Of a stretch of DNA of 64,000 nucleotides, positions 1 through 8,090 are shown piece by piece. The notes under the pieces are model-generated. The model had not been told where the DNA came from. It saw only the letters and a list, made by a program, of their open reading frames with translations, and searched no databases. Source of the DNA: Streptomyces nigrescens (GTDB lineage Bacteria; Actinomycetota; Actinomycetes; Streptomycetales; Streptomycetaceae). The stretch is taken from NCBI GenBank assembly GCA_024349765.1, contig AP026073.1, positions 5,394,001-5,458,000 on the forward strand, read 5' to 3'. The first letter of the stretch is position 1. Every line of letters starts with the position of its first letter. The translations under genes were made by a program, and so were the position numbers.

Positions 1-921
1 GGCACGTACCGGGCCTCGCCGCAGCACCGGCGCTACATCGCGATGGACACCCACCAGCCGCCGCGCGCCCCGGAGGCGCCGGCCGGGTCGGTGGCCGCGC
101 ACAAGCCGCAGAGCTGGGGCGGCCAGCTGCGCACGCTGGTGCGCCGGTACGCGGCCGCGCTGACCGCGGACCGGACCTTCCTGATCATCATGGTCGCGCT
201 GCCGTTCGTGATGGGCGCGATGGCGCACGCCCTGGCCGGGTCCTCGCTCACGCCGGACACCGCGCTCAACGCCCTGCTGATCCTGTGCGTCGGGGCGGTG
301 CTGACCGGCGCCGCCAACGCGGTGCGCGAACTGGTCAAGGAACGGACCATCTACCAACGGGAGAGAGCCGTCGGCCTGTCCCGCTCGGCGTACCTGATGT
401 CCAAGGTGCTGGTGCTCGGGCTGATCACGGTCGTCCAGGCGGTGGTGCTGACGCTGGTCGCCCTGACCGGGGTGAAGCTGAACGCGCCCGGCGGCAAAGG
501 GGTGTTGATGCCCGCCCTGATCGAAATCATCCTCGCCGTCGCACTGTTGGCGTTCACCGCCATGATGCTCGGCCTGGTGGTGTCCGCGCTGGTGCGCAAG
601 GAGGAGGTCACCATGCCGCTGCTGGTCCTCCTCGCGATCGTCCAGGTCGTGTTCTGCGGTGCGCTGCTCCAGCTGAACGGCGTACCGGGACTGGAGCAGC
701 TGGCGTGGCTGGTGCCCTCGCGGTGGGCGCTGGGCGCCATGGCGGGCACCATCGACCTGCACCGGCTGCTGCCGGACCCCAGCACCGCGGACCCGCTGTT
801 CCGGCACACCGCCGGGATCTGGCTGCTCGACATGGGCATGATGGTCGTGCTCTCGCTGGTCGCGGGCTTCGTGGTCACCCGGCTGCTGCGGCGGCACGAA
901 CCCGAGATCATGCGCGAGTAG
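1..921 (+). CDS. ABC-2 type transporter, C-terminal membrane domain (partial at window edge)
   Basis: The reading frame is open to the left edge, so this is the C-terminal 306 residues of a larger protein. Visible are about six hydrophobic segments and the ABCG-like coupling motif VKERTIYQRERAVGLS ahead of a membrane helix, followed by a charged tail ending in HEPEIMRE. This matches the permease half of fused ABC ATPase-permease proteins. In Streptomyces such proteins often carry N-terminal FHA domains, but that part lies outside the window and is inference. The neighbouring Ser/Thr kinase would fit an FHA-containing, phosphorylation-responsive exporter. The substrate is unknown. The next gene starts 16 bases downstream, so the two are probably co-transcribed. 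Confidence 0.8.
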   Translation, partial: GTYRASPQHRRYIAMDTHQPPRAPEAPAGSVAAHKPQSWGGQLRTLVRRYAAALTADRTFLIIMVALPFVMGAMAHALAGSSLTPDTALNALLILCVGAVLTGAANAVRELVKERTIYQRERAVGLSRSAYLMSKVLVLGLITVVQAVVLTLVALTGVKLNAPGGKGVLMPALIEIILAVALLAFTAMMLGLVVSALVRKEEVTMPLLVLLAIVQVVFCGALLQLNGVPGLEQLAWLVPSRWALGAMAGTIDLHRLLPDPSTADPLFRHTAGIWLLDMGMMVVLSLVAGFVVTRLLRRHEPEIMRE

Positions 922-937
922 CAGCGAGGAGCCGCCT

Positions 938-1495
938 GTGACCGCCCCCGTGTTCCTCCCCAGCCATGTCGTCCCGCCGGAGGGTATGGCGACGTGGTCG
1001 GCCCCGGACGCGACCATGCCGAGCGCGCCGCTCGATCCGCTGCTGCCGGTCCAGGTCCTGGAGCGGCGCGGCGACTGGGCCCTGGCACTGTGTTCCAACG
1101 GCTGGTCGGCCTGGGTGGACGGGCGGCTGCTGCTGTCGATCCCGCGCGATCCGCCGTCCGCCGCGCAGCCCGCCGCCCGGACCGCGGACCCGCGGCCGCT
1201 GCTGGGCGCGGCGGAGGGTGCGCTGGTCAGCTACCGGCAGCTGGTCGAGGAGCTGGCGGCCGGTCAGCTGGACAGGCAGTCGTTCGCCGAACGGACCCGG
1301 GGCAACCGGATCGGGGTGGTCGTGGACGGCGACGCGATCTGGCTGTACGACGCCCGGCACGAGCGGTGGTGCTACTGCGACGGGGTGTCGTTGCAGACGT
1401 ACGCGGTGGGGTCCCGGCCGTCGTCGCGCAGCGGCGAGGACGAGATGCCGGCCACCTCCCAGTCGGCCACTCCCCCGCCGGGTGAGTACCGGTGA
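938..1495 (+). CDS. Small SH3-like protein of unknown function
   Basis: The 185-residue soluble protein starts at GTG 938, six bases after a good ribosome-binding site (GAGGAG, 926-931). Residues about 35-70 (VQVLERRGDWALALCSNGWSAWVDG) look like a small SH3-type beta barrel. The rest contains a short helical segment and a Ser/Pro-rich tail. No signal peptide or membrane helix is visible. It sits between an ABC transporter and a Ser/Thr kinase and overlaps the kinase start (GTGA), so the three are likely made together. A role as kinase substrate or adaptor is conceivable but is only inference from context. Confidence 0.75.
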   Translation: MTAPVFLPSHVVPPEGMATWSAPDATMPSAPLDPLLPVQVLERRGDWALALCSNGWSAWVDGRLLLSIPRDPPSAAQPAARTADPRPLLGAAEGALVSYRQLVEELAAGQLDRQSFAERTRGNRIGVVVDGDAIWLYDARHERWCYCDGVSLQTYAVGSRPSSRSGEDEMPATSQSATPPPGEYR

Positions 1496-2556
1496 CCGGC
1501 GCACCGGGCGAGCAGGACCGGTCGCGCACCACCGCGCCCGACTCCTCCGGGCTGCGCGGGCGTCGGATCGCCGAGTACCTGCTGCAGGAGGAGATCGGCC
1601 GGGGCGGGATGGCGGTGGTCTACCGGGCGGAGGACCTGCGGCTCGGCCGGACCGTGGCGGTGAAGCTGCTGGCGCCCGAGCTCGCCCGCAACGACAGCTT
1701 CCGGCAGCGGTTCGCGCGCGAGTCGCGGGTGGCCGCGGCGATCGACCATCCGCACATCGTGCCGGTCTTCGAGGCCGGCGAGACCGAGGGCATGCTCTAC
1801 ATCGCGATGCGGTACGTCCAGGGCAAGGACCTGGCGGCGCTGCTGGCCCGGGAGGGACCGCTCTCGTTGGAGACCACGTGCCGGATCGCGCTGCAGGTGG
1901 CCTCCGCGCTGGACGCGGCGCATGCGCACGACCTGGTGCACCGGGACGTCAAGCCGGGCAACATCCTGATCGCCGAGGGGACCGACAGCGACCGCCCCGA
2001 GCACGCCTATCTGACCGACTTCGGGCTGACGAAGAAGTCGCTGTCGCTGACCGGGCTCACCAGGGTCGGCCAGTTCGTCGGCACGCTGGACTACGTGGCG
2101 CCCGAGCAGATCTCGGGCCGGCCGGTGGACGGCCGGTGCGACGTCTACAGCCTGGCCTGTGTGGTCTTCGAGATGCTGACCGGGGCGCCGCCGTTCCGGC
2201 GGGAGGACGACATGGCGCTGCTGTGGGCCCACATGAACGCCGCGCCGCCGGTCCTCACCACGCTGCGGCCGGATCTGCCGCCGGCCGTCGACCCGGTCTT
2301 CACCCGCTCGCTGGCGAAGACGCCGGACGACCGGTACGAGACCTGCCGGGGCTTCGTGGCGGCGCTGCGCGCGGCCGGGCGGACCGTCACACCACCTCCC
2401 GCGGAACCGGCAGGTCCGCAGGGTCATCCGCTGACGCAGGTGGACACCGGGGGTGCCGCGGCCGTCGTTCCGCCGGAGCCGGCCGTCCCGCACAGCCCGG
2501 CACCGCCGCCCCCGCCGCCCTGGGCGGCCCCGGTGTTCCGGGGCCGGACGCACTAG
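1492..2556 (+). CDS. Serine/threonine protein kinase, soluble
   Basis: The 354-residue protein is a Hanks-type kinase. It shows the Gly loop (GRGGMA, 36-41), the ATP-anchoring Lys58 in VAVKLL, the catalytic loop HRDVKPGN at 151-158, and DFG at 177-179 followed by the activation segment and the APE-like APEQ. Residues after about 290 form a Pro-rich tail. Unlike many PknB-type kinases there is no transmembrane helix and no PASTA or other sensor domain, so it is probably cytosolic and signals through partners. Its start overlaps the stop of the preceding gene (GTGA), which points to translational coupling with the SH3-like protein and ABC transporter. Its end overlaps the convergent membrane gene by four bases. 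Confidence 0.93.
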   Translation: MTGAPGEQDRSRTTAPDSSGLRGRRIAEYLLQEEIGRGGMAVVYRAEDLRLGRTVAVKLLAPELARNDSFRQRFARESRVAAAIDHPHIVPVFEAGETEGMLYIAMRYVQGKDLAALLAREGPLSLETTCRIALQVASALDAAHAHDLVHRDVKPGNILIAEGTDSDRPEHAYLTDFGLTKKSLSLTGLTRVGQFVGTLDYVAPEQISGRPVDGRCDVYSLACVVFEMLTGAPPFRREDDMALLWAHMNAAPPVLTTLRPDLPPAVDPVFTRSLAKTPDDRYETCRGFVAALRAAGRTVTPPPAEPAGPQGHPLTQVDTGGAAAVVPPEPAVPHSPAPPPPPPWAAPVFRGRTH

Positions 2557-3884
2557 CGGCGCGGAGGGTGGTGGCCCGGGCCGTCGTCGTCCGGTACCTC
2601 GCCGCGGTGCCGTACGCCTCGGGCCAGGAGGCTGCCGAGGAAGCCGGTGACCAGTCCCCAGGCGGCGCCCACGCCGACCAGCCGGAGGAGCTGGGGTTGC
2701 AGGGAGACCCGGCCGCCCAGGTTGCCGCCGAGGTCGCCGATGCCGATCAGGGAGAGCCCGTAGTGGGCGTAGATCCGGGTGAGCATGCCGACGACGAACA
2801 GGGTCAGCGCGAGGGCCACCGCCAGCTCCACGGCGTGCCGCCAGGCCGGCCGCCGGGCCGGGGAGCGGACCGCGGACAGGAACGCGGCGGTCAGCAGGAC
2901 CACCGCCGCGATCACCGGCAGCCACCAGGCGCGGCCGTCCTGTTCGGCGAGTGAGCCGAGGTCGAGGGTGCCCTGCTCGTGGGTGCGCAGCACCCGGTCC
3001 AGGGCGTGCGGCAGGGGCAGCCCGATGGCTTTGTCGACATGTCCGGTCCAGCCGCCGCCGGTCCCGATGCCGAACGCCATCCAGGCAAGGTTGGGCAGCC
3101 CGAGGAAGACCACCGCGAGGGTGTCCGTGGGGTGGTCGCCGGCGATCAGCTGGATGACCGCGACGACCAGCGCGATGGCCACGTAGACCAGCAGGGTCAG
3201 CACCATGGCGTAGGCGGGCGGCCGGAGCGAGTCCTGGTAGTGCAGCAGCCGGGAGGAGAGCGGGGCGCGGCGGGAGACCAGGAAGGTCAGCGCGAGGACG
3301 GCCAGCACCCACAGCAGCCCGAAGCCCAGCGTCGCGCCCAGGTCGGGGCGGAAGCCGACGGTGGGGGTGGTGCCCAGTTCGGCGCCGATCTCGTCGGCGA
3401 GATCGTTGCCCACCGAGATCCGGAAGCTGTGCCGGGCGGCGAGCGCGATCAGCAGCAGGAGGACCAGCCAGCACACGGCCGTCCGGGCGACCCGGGCGAG
3501 CAGTTCCGCGGTGCCGGCCACCGCCCGGTGGCGCAGCGGCAGCAGGAAGACGGCGGCGGTGACCAGCGCACCGGCCAGCGTGACCGAGAGCGGTACGACG
3601 TCGAGCGCGGCGTCCGCCTGGACGATGATCCCGGCGTCGCCGGTCAGGCCGATCGAGCCGCCGGCGGCGACCACGACGGTGGCCGCGACGACAGAGAGGA
3701 ACGCCCCGCCCGGCAGGTCCGTGGCGCCGGCCGCCCACAGGCCGAGCGCGGCGACCACGATCATGGTCACGAGACCGGCCGCGGCCGCCCCGAGGGCCTG
3801 CGCCCAGCCCCGGAGGACGGCCGGTACGCCGCCGGGGCGGACCGGTCCGGGACCGGCCGGGGCGGGGCCTCGGATCTGGCTCAC
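2553..3884 (-). CDS. Polytopic membrane protein, streptophobe-type
   Basis: This protein of about 443 residues has roughly nine or ten hydrophobic helices and a basic/acidic C-terminal tail (DDDGPGHHPPRR). The sequence resembles the 'streptophobe' family of Streptomyces integral membrane proteins, whose function is unknown. The frame extends upstream to GTG 3899, but GTG 3884 is preferred because GAGGAGG (3897-3891) lies six bases before it. The gene converges on the kinase with a four-base overlap of stop regions. No catalytic motif was recognised. The family name is from memory and moderately sure; membrane location is directly supported. Confidence 0.78.
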   Translation of the reverse strand: MSQIRGPAPAGPGPVRPGGVPAVLRGWAQALGAAAAGLVTMIVVAALGLWAAGATDLPGGAFLSVVAATVVVAAGGSIGLTGDAGIIVQADAALDVVPLSVTLAGALVTAAVFLLPLRHRAVAGTAELLARVARTAVCWLVLLLLIALAARHSFRISVGNDLADEIGAELGTTPTVGFRPDLGATLGFGLLWVLAVLALTFLVSRRAPLSSRLLHYQDSLRPPAYAMVLTLLVYVAIALVVAVIQLIAGDHPTDTLAVVFLGLPNLAWMAFGIGTGGGWTGHVDKAIGLPLPHALDRVLRTHEQGTLDLGSLAEQDGRAWWLPVIAAVVLLTAAFLSAVRSPARRPAWRHAVELAVALALTLFVVGMLTRIYAHYGLSLIGIGDLGGNLGGRVSLQPQLLRLVGVGAAWGLVTGFLGSLLARGVRHRGEVPDDDGPGHHPPRR

Positions 3885-4108
3885 GCGCTGCCTCCTCACC
3901 CTCCCCGGCGTTCAGCAATTGCCACAACTGCCGCAATTACCTCATCCGTCGAACGTGCCCGCCACCGTAGGCACGCCCCTCTCCACCCACGCGCGTCTCG
4001 TCGCCCCGCTTGCGGACCGCGCCGACCTGATGCAGACAATTGCCTATAAAGGGAATAAAAAGCACCACATCCGCGTGGCCGGATGGCCCTGTGCCGGAAG
4101 AGGGACCC

Positions 4109-5434
4109 GTGACATCTCCACCGCCGCCCGACAGCCACCCCACCGGGCCGCCCACCGGCCCGCTCTCGGGCCGGCCGTCCGTCCCCCCGCACGAGCCGAC
4201 GCGGGCGGGCTCCGGCCCCGGGCGCCCCCAGCCGCAACCCGGCAGACCGGAAGGGCCGAGGCCCCCGGGCGGCCGGGGCCGCGGCGGCGGGGGCGGTGGC
4301 TGGGGCGGCGGAACCGGGGGCGGCGGTCCCTGGTGGCGCTCCGCGCCCCGGGTCGCCATCGTGGCCGCGGCCGTCGTCGCGGCGGTGATCCTCACCATCG
4401 TCCTCACCCGGCCGGGCGGCGGCTCCGCCTCGGCCGAGCTGTTCGCCGAACCGGCCGGCTCGGTCGGCCAGAACCCGGTCACCGCATCCACGGCGAACGA
4501 GTCCGGCTCGGCCCCCTCGATCCGCCCGGTGAAGCCCTCCCAGGGCACCAACAGCCAGATCCCCGGCTCGATGCCGGGCCTCTACGGCGGCACCGAGCAC
4601 ACCGCGAGCTGCGACGTCGAGAAGCAGATCAAGTACCTGGAGAGCCAGCCGGCGAAACGGCAGGCGTTCGCCGGGGTGCTGGACAAGGCGCCCGGTGACG
4701 TCCCGTCGTACCTGCGGTCGATGACCCCCGTACAGCTGGGTTACGACACCCGGGTCACCAACCACGGCTACAAGGACGGCAAGGCGTACGGCTTCCAGTC
4801 GGTGCTGCAGGCCGGCACCGCCGTGCTGGTGGACAGCTACGGGGTGCCGCGGGTGCGCTGCAAGTGCGGCAACCCGCTGACCGAGCCGGAGGCCCTGGCG
4901 CAGGGCGCCAAGACGACCGGCCAGACCTGGCCCGGCTACCAGCCCACCAACGCGGTCGTCGTCACGCCCGCGAATTCGCAGATCCAGGAATTCACCCTGC
5001 GCAACCCGAAGACCGGCCAGTGGTTCAAGCGGCCCAAGGGCGAGTCCGGCGTGACCGGGGACCACCCGTCGGCCCCGCCGAAGGAGACGCCCAGCGGCCC
5101 GCCGTCCTCGATGCGCCCGTCCGGGCCGCCCTCACCGGGCGAGACCGTACCGGGCTCGCCGACGACGGAACCCGGCACGCCGCCCTCCGGTGGTTCGTCT
5201 CCGCCGGGGAGCAGTACCGGCAGCGGCTCCAGCTCCGAGGGCGGGACGACGCCCGAGACACCGAGCGTCCCCAGCGAGGGCACGACCGGCGGCCAATCGT
5301 CCACGGGCGGCGAAACGCCCGGCGGGTCCACACCGGGTGGCTCCACACCGGGCGGGTCCACCCCAGGTGGCGGATCGTCGGGCAACGAGTCCCATCCGAG
5401 CGGCGGCGGACAGACGCCGGCCCCGGCCACCTGA
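4109..5434 (+). CDS. DUF6777-like membrane-anchored extracellular protein
   Basis: The start is GTG 4109, chosen because GAAGAGGGA precedes it; the frame opens earlier, at 4040. The 441-residue product has a Pro/Gly-rich cytosolic N-terminus, one membrane helix at about residues 80-105 (VAIVAAAVVAAVILTIVL), and then an extracellular domain. That domain includes the segments LFAEPAGSVGQNPVT and VPRVRCKCGNPLTEP, which I associate with the DUF6777 family. The C-terminal 130 residues are a low-complexity Ser/Gly/Thr/Pro tail with GGSTP repeats. The function is unknown. Such proteins are often found near Ser/Thr kinases in Streptomyces, and one lies about 1.5 kb away here. Confidence 0.78.
   Translation: MTSPPPPDSHPTGPPTGPLSGRPSVPPHEPTRAGSGPGRPQPQPGRPEGPRPPGGRGRGGGGGGWGGGTGGGGPWWRSAPRVAIVAAAVVAAVILTIVLTRPGGGSASAELFAEPAGSVGQNPVTASTANESGSAPSIRPVKPSQGTNSQIPGSMPGLYGGTEHTASCDVEKQIKYLESQPAKRQAFAGVLDKAPGDVPSYLRSMTPVQLGYDTRVTNHGYKDGKAYGFQSVLQAGTAVLVDSYGVPRVRCKCGNPLTEPEALAQGAKTTGQTWPGYQPTNAVVVTPANSQIQEFTLRNPKTGQWFKRPKGESGVTGDHPSAPPKETPSGPPSSMRPSGPPSPGETVPGSPTTEPGTPPSGGSSPPGSSTGSGSSSEGGTTPETPSVPSEGTTGGQSSTGGETPGGSTPGGSTPGGSTPGGGSSGNESHPSGGGQTPAPAT
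5318..5370 (+). repeat. Tandem 15-bp repeats encoding GGSTP
   Basis: The 3' end of the DUF6777-like gene carries three to four near-identical 15-bp units encoding Gly-Gly-Ser-Thr-Pro. The extended tail is probably a flexible cell-wall spacer. The repeats could vary in number between strains. Confidence 0.7.
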
Positions 5435-5620
5435 CGCGGCCGACACGGCCACCACACACCGCTCGATATCGAACCGTGTCCTGAAATTCCGGCGCGGCGG
5501 ACAACCTCCACAGCGGACACACCCTCTGCATAGGCGGCGGGTGCATGGGCAGCCTTGACGGTTCCCCCCTTTCCAGGGCCGGGCCCCGCCACTGTCAGCG
5601 TTCTGCTTTGGAGGGACCCC
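5435..5620 (+). other. Intergenic gap upstream of the L,D-transpeptidase
   Basis: This gap of about 190 bases has no convincing gene. It ends with the strong ribosome-binding site GGAGGGA (5610-5616) that sets the transpeptidase start. Confidence 0.5.
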
Positions 5621-6796
5621 GTGCACGCCGCACTCCGCCGCCACCCCGCCCGGTTGATACCCGTTCTCGCAGCGGCGGGTCTGCTGACCGCGTGCGGCGG
5701 CGGCGCCGGCTCGACGAAGGCCGACGAGCCGCCGGCCAAGGTGACCGTCACGCCGGCCGCGGGCAGCAAGGCGGCCAAGCTCGGCTCGGCGATATCCGTA
5801 CGCGCCGCCGGCGGCAAGCTGACCTCGGTCGACGTCAAGGACGACAAGGGCGGCACGGTCGACGGCCGGCTGTCCGGTGACGGCACGTCATGGACCTCCG
5901 ACGGCAAGGTCAAGCCGGCGACGACCTACACCGTACGGACCCGGACGACCTCCGACCAGGGCCGGAAGGCCGCGGCCAGCTCGACCTTCACCACCGAGAA
6001 GGCCGACAAGATCAACAAGCTCACCAACACCCCGGGCGGCGGCCAGACCGTCGGCACCGGCATGCCGATATCGATCCTCTTCGACCACCCGATATCCCAG
6101 GACCGGCGCGCCGAGATCGAGAAGGCGCTGAAGGTCAGCACCCAGCCGAAGGTCACCGGCGCCTGGGGCTGGGTCAAGGACTACTCCGGCAAGGACCGGA
6201 TCGACTGGCGCCCCAAGGACTACTGGCCGAGCGGCACCAAGGTCTCGGTGAAGGGCGCGCTGTCCGGCATCAACTCGGGCGACGCCGGCGGCTGGTTCGC
6301 CCGCGACTACGACTTCGGCTTCACCATCGGCGCCGACCACAAGGCCGTCATCGACGTACCGGCGCACCGCCTGACGATGTACGAGAACGGCAAGAACGTC
6401 GGCAGCATCACCGGCTCCGCCGGCTCCCCGCAGGACCCGACCCGCGGCGGCGTGCACACCGTCCGCAGCAAGAACGCCGCCGAGACCATGGACTCCGCCA
6501 CCATCGGCCACGGCAGCGAGTGGATGCTGGACTCGCAGTGGGTCACCCACCTCACCGCGTCCGGGACCTTCCTGCACTCCGCCCCGTGGAACAAGTCCCT
6601 CGGCGTGGTCAACAACAGCCACGGCTGCTTCGGCATGACCACCTCGGACGCCAAGAAGGTCTACGACTTCCTGAGCATCGGCTCCACGGTCGAGGTGAAG
6701 GGCACCTCCAACCCCAACAAGACCGACGTGGGCAACGGCCTGGAGGTCTGGCAGGAGACCTGGCAGCAGTGGCAGCAGCGGAGCGCCCTGAAGTAG
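5621..6796 (+). CDS. L,D-transpeptidase lipoprotein (YkuD domain)
   Basis: The 391-residue lipoprotein probably makes 3-3 cross-links in peptidoglycan on the outer face of the membrane. GTG 5621 is preferred over the upstream frame opening at 5555 because GGAGGGA sits just before it, and it gives a short signal peptide ending in the lipobox LTAC. Two Ig-like beta domains follow (about residues 45-240), then the YkuD catalytic domain. The catalytic signature is visible as a His in FLHSAPW followed by the NNSHGCFGM motif that carries the nucleophilic Cys. The gene ends just before a strong hairpin shared with the convergent aldo/keto reductase. Confidence 0.93.
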   Translation: MHAALRRHPARLIPVLAAAGLLTACGGGAGSTKADEPPAKVTVTPAAGSKAAKLGSAISVRAAGGKLTSVDVKDDKGGTVDGRLSGDGTSWTSDGKVKPATTYTVRTRTTSDQGRKAAASSTFTTEKADKINKLTNTPGGGQTVGTGMPISILFDHPISQDRRAEIEKALKVSTQPKVTGAWGWVKDYSGKDRIDWRPKDYWPSGTKVSVKGALSGINSGDAGGWFARDYDFGFTIGADHKAVIDVPAHRLTMYENGKNVGSITGSAGSPQDPTRGGVHTVRSKNAAETMDSATIGHGSEWMLDSQWVTHLTASGTFLHSAPWNKSLGVVNNSHGCFGMTTSDAKKVYDFLSIGSTVEVKGTSNPNKTDVGNGLEVWQETWQQWQQRSALK

Positions 6797-6810
6797 TCAC
6801 GAGCGGAACC

Positions 6811-6849
6811 GTGCCTTCCGGCACCGGCACCGTCCGGGCCGGAAGGCAC
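6811..6849. terminator. Bidirectional hairpin terminator
   Basis: A perfect 12-bp inverted repeat (GTGCCTTCCGGC at 6811-6822 with GCCGGAAGGCAC at 6838-6849, 15-base loop) lies between the stop codons of two convergent genes. There is no U-tract, which is common for actinomycete terminators. Confidence 0.75.
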
Positions 6850-6854
6850 GCCGG

Positions 6855-7913
6855 TCACCGGATCCCGTCGACCGTACGGCGGTAGGTCGAGCGCCGGTCC
6901 TCGATGTCCGGCCAGCGGTCGCCGTAGACCGTGTCCAGGATGCCCGGCTCCCGGAGGAAGTCGTGCGGGAAGCCCAGCGGCACCGCGCTCACCCGGTCGA
7001 GCCGGGCCCGGGCGTCCGCGTCCAGCTCGACGTCGACGCTGGCGAGGTTGTCGGCGAGCTGGCTCTCCTTGGTGGCGCCGATGATCGGGATGATGTTGCC
7101 GGGCCGGCCGCGCAGCCAGGCCAGCGCCACCTGCGCCGGACTCCAGCCGCCCCGCTCGGCGATCTCCAGCACCGCGTCGACGGTCTCGTCCACGTTGTGG
7201 TCGCGGGCGACCTCGGAATCGACGGTGGTGAGCCGGCCCTGTTCGCCGCGGCGGTACTTGCCGGTGAGCTTGCCGGCCGCCAGCGGCGCCCAGGCCAGTA
7301 CGGCCAGGTCGAAGGCGCGGGCCTGCGGCAGCAGTTCCCGCTCCGGGGTCCGCTCCAGCAGGTTGTAGCGCAGCTGCGAGCCCGCGAAGGCGGTCCAGCC
7401 GCGGAGTTCGGCGAGGGTGTTGGCCTGGGCGATCTCCCAGGCCGGCCAGTCCGAGACCCCGACGTAGAGCACCTTGCCGGCCCGCACCACGTCGTCGAGC
7501 GCCCGCATGACCTCCTCGACCGGGGTGAAGTTGTCCCGGGCGTGCACCCACAGCACGTCGAGGTGGTCGGTCCGCAGCCGCGCGAGGCTGGCCTCGACCG
7601 AGCGGATCAGGTTCTTGCGGTGGTTGCCCGCCGCGTTCGCGTCGCCCTTGCGCGTGGTGCAGGTGTACTTGCTCGCCAGGACGAAGGCGTCCCGGCGGCC
7701 CGCCAGGAGTTCCCCCAGCATCCGCTCGGAGGAGCCCTCGGTGTAGTTGTTGGCGGTGTCGAGGAAGTTGCCGCCCGCGTCGGCGTAGGCGTCCAGGATC
7801 CGGGCGCTGGTCTCCTTGGGGGTGCCCCAGCCCCATTCCTCGCCGAACGTCATCGTTCCCAGGCTCAGCTCGCTCACCCGCAGGCCGGTCCTGCCGAACA
7901 GTGTGTAGCGCAC
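6855..7913 (-). CDS. Aldo/keto reductase
   Basis: The 352-residue NADPH-dependent oxidoreductase has the TIM-barrel family signature. The catalytic tetrad is complete: Asp52 and Tyr57 in FLDTANNY, Lys82 in LASKYT and His124 in LWVHARD. The conserved C-terminal cofactor region IIPIIGATKESQL is also present. The length is normal for the AKR/YajO-like branch. It appears monocistronic, ending at the shared terminator. The physiological carbonyl substrate cannot be read from the sequence. Confidence 0.92.
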   Translation of the reverse strand: MRYTLFGRTGLRVSELSLGTMTFGEEWGWGTPKETSARILDAYADAGGNFLDTANNYTEGSSERMLGELLAGRRDAFVLASKYTCTTRKGDANAAGNHRKNLIRSVEASLARLRTDHLDVLWVHARDNFTPVEEVMRALDDVVRAGKVLYVGVSDWPAWEIAQANTLAELRGWTAFAGSQLRYNLLERTPERELLPQARAFDLAVLAWAPLAAGKLTGKYRRGEQGRLTTVDSEVARDHNVDETVDAVLEIAERGGWSPAQVALAWLRGRPGNIIPIIGATKESQLADNLASVDVELDADARARLDRVSAVPLGFPHDFLREPGILDTVYGDRWPDIEDRRSTYRRTVDGIR

Positions 7914-8090
7914 GTGGTTCCCTTCGGTCCGCTCTGGCCGGTTGTGGTCCGCACGTCACGCTAGGAGCTGGAGCGCAGTTCAGGGCAAGTCACCGGCGCG
8001 TACGGGCGCGCGCGGCACCGGGCGCCGCCGCGGTGGGCGGTGCCGTGCGGGGCGCCCGCGTGTGCGGCGGGCGCCCCGTCGGGTGGTCCG

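Noticed and set aside
966-2954. Long plus-strand frame of 662 codons across the kinase region
   Set aside because: It is Arg/Pro-rich shadow sequence in another frame of the SH3-like and kinase genes.
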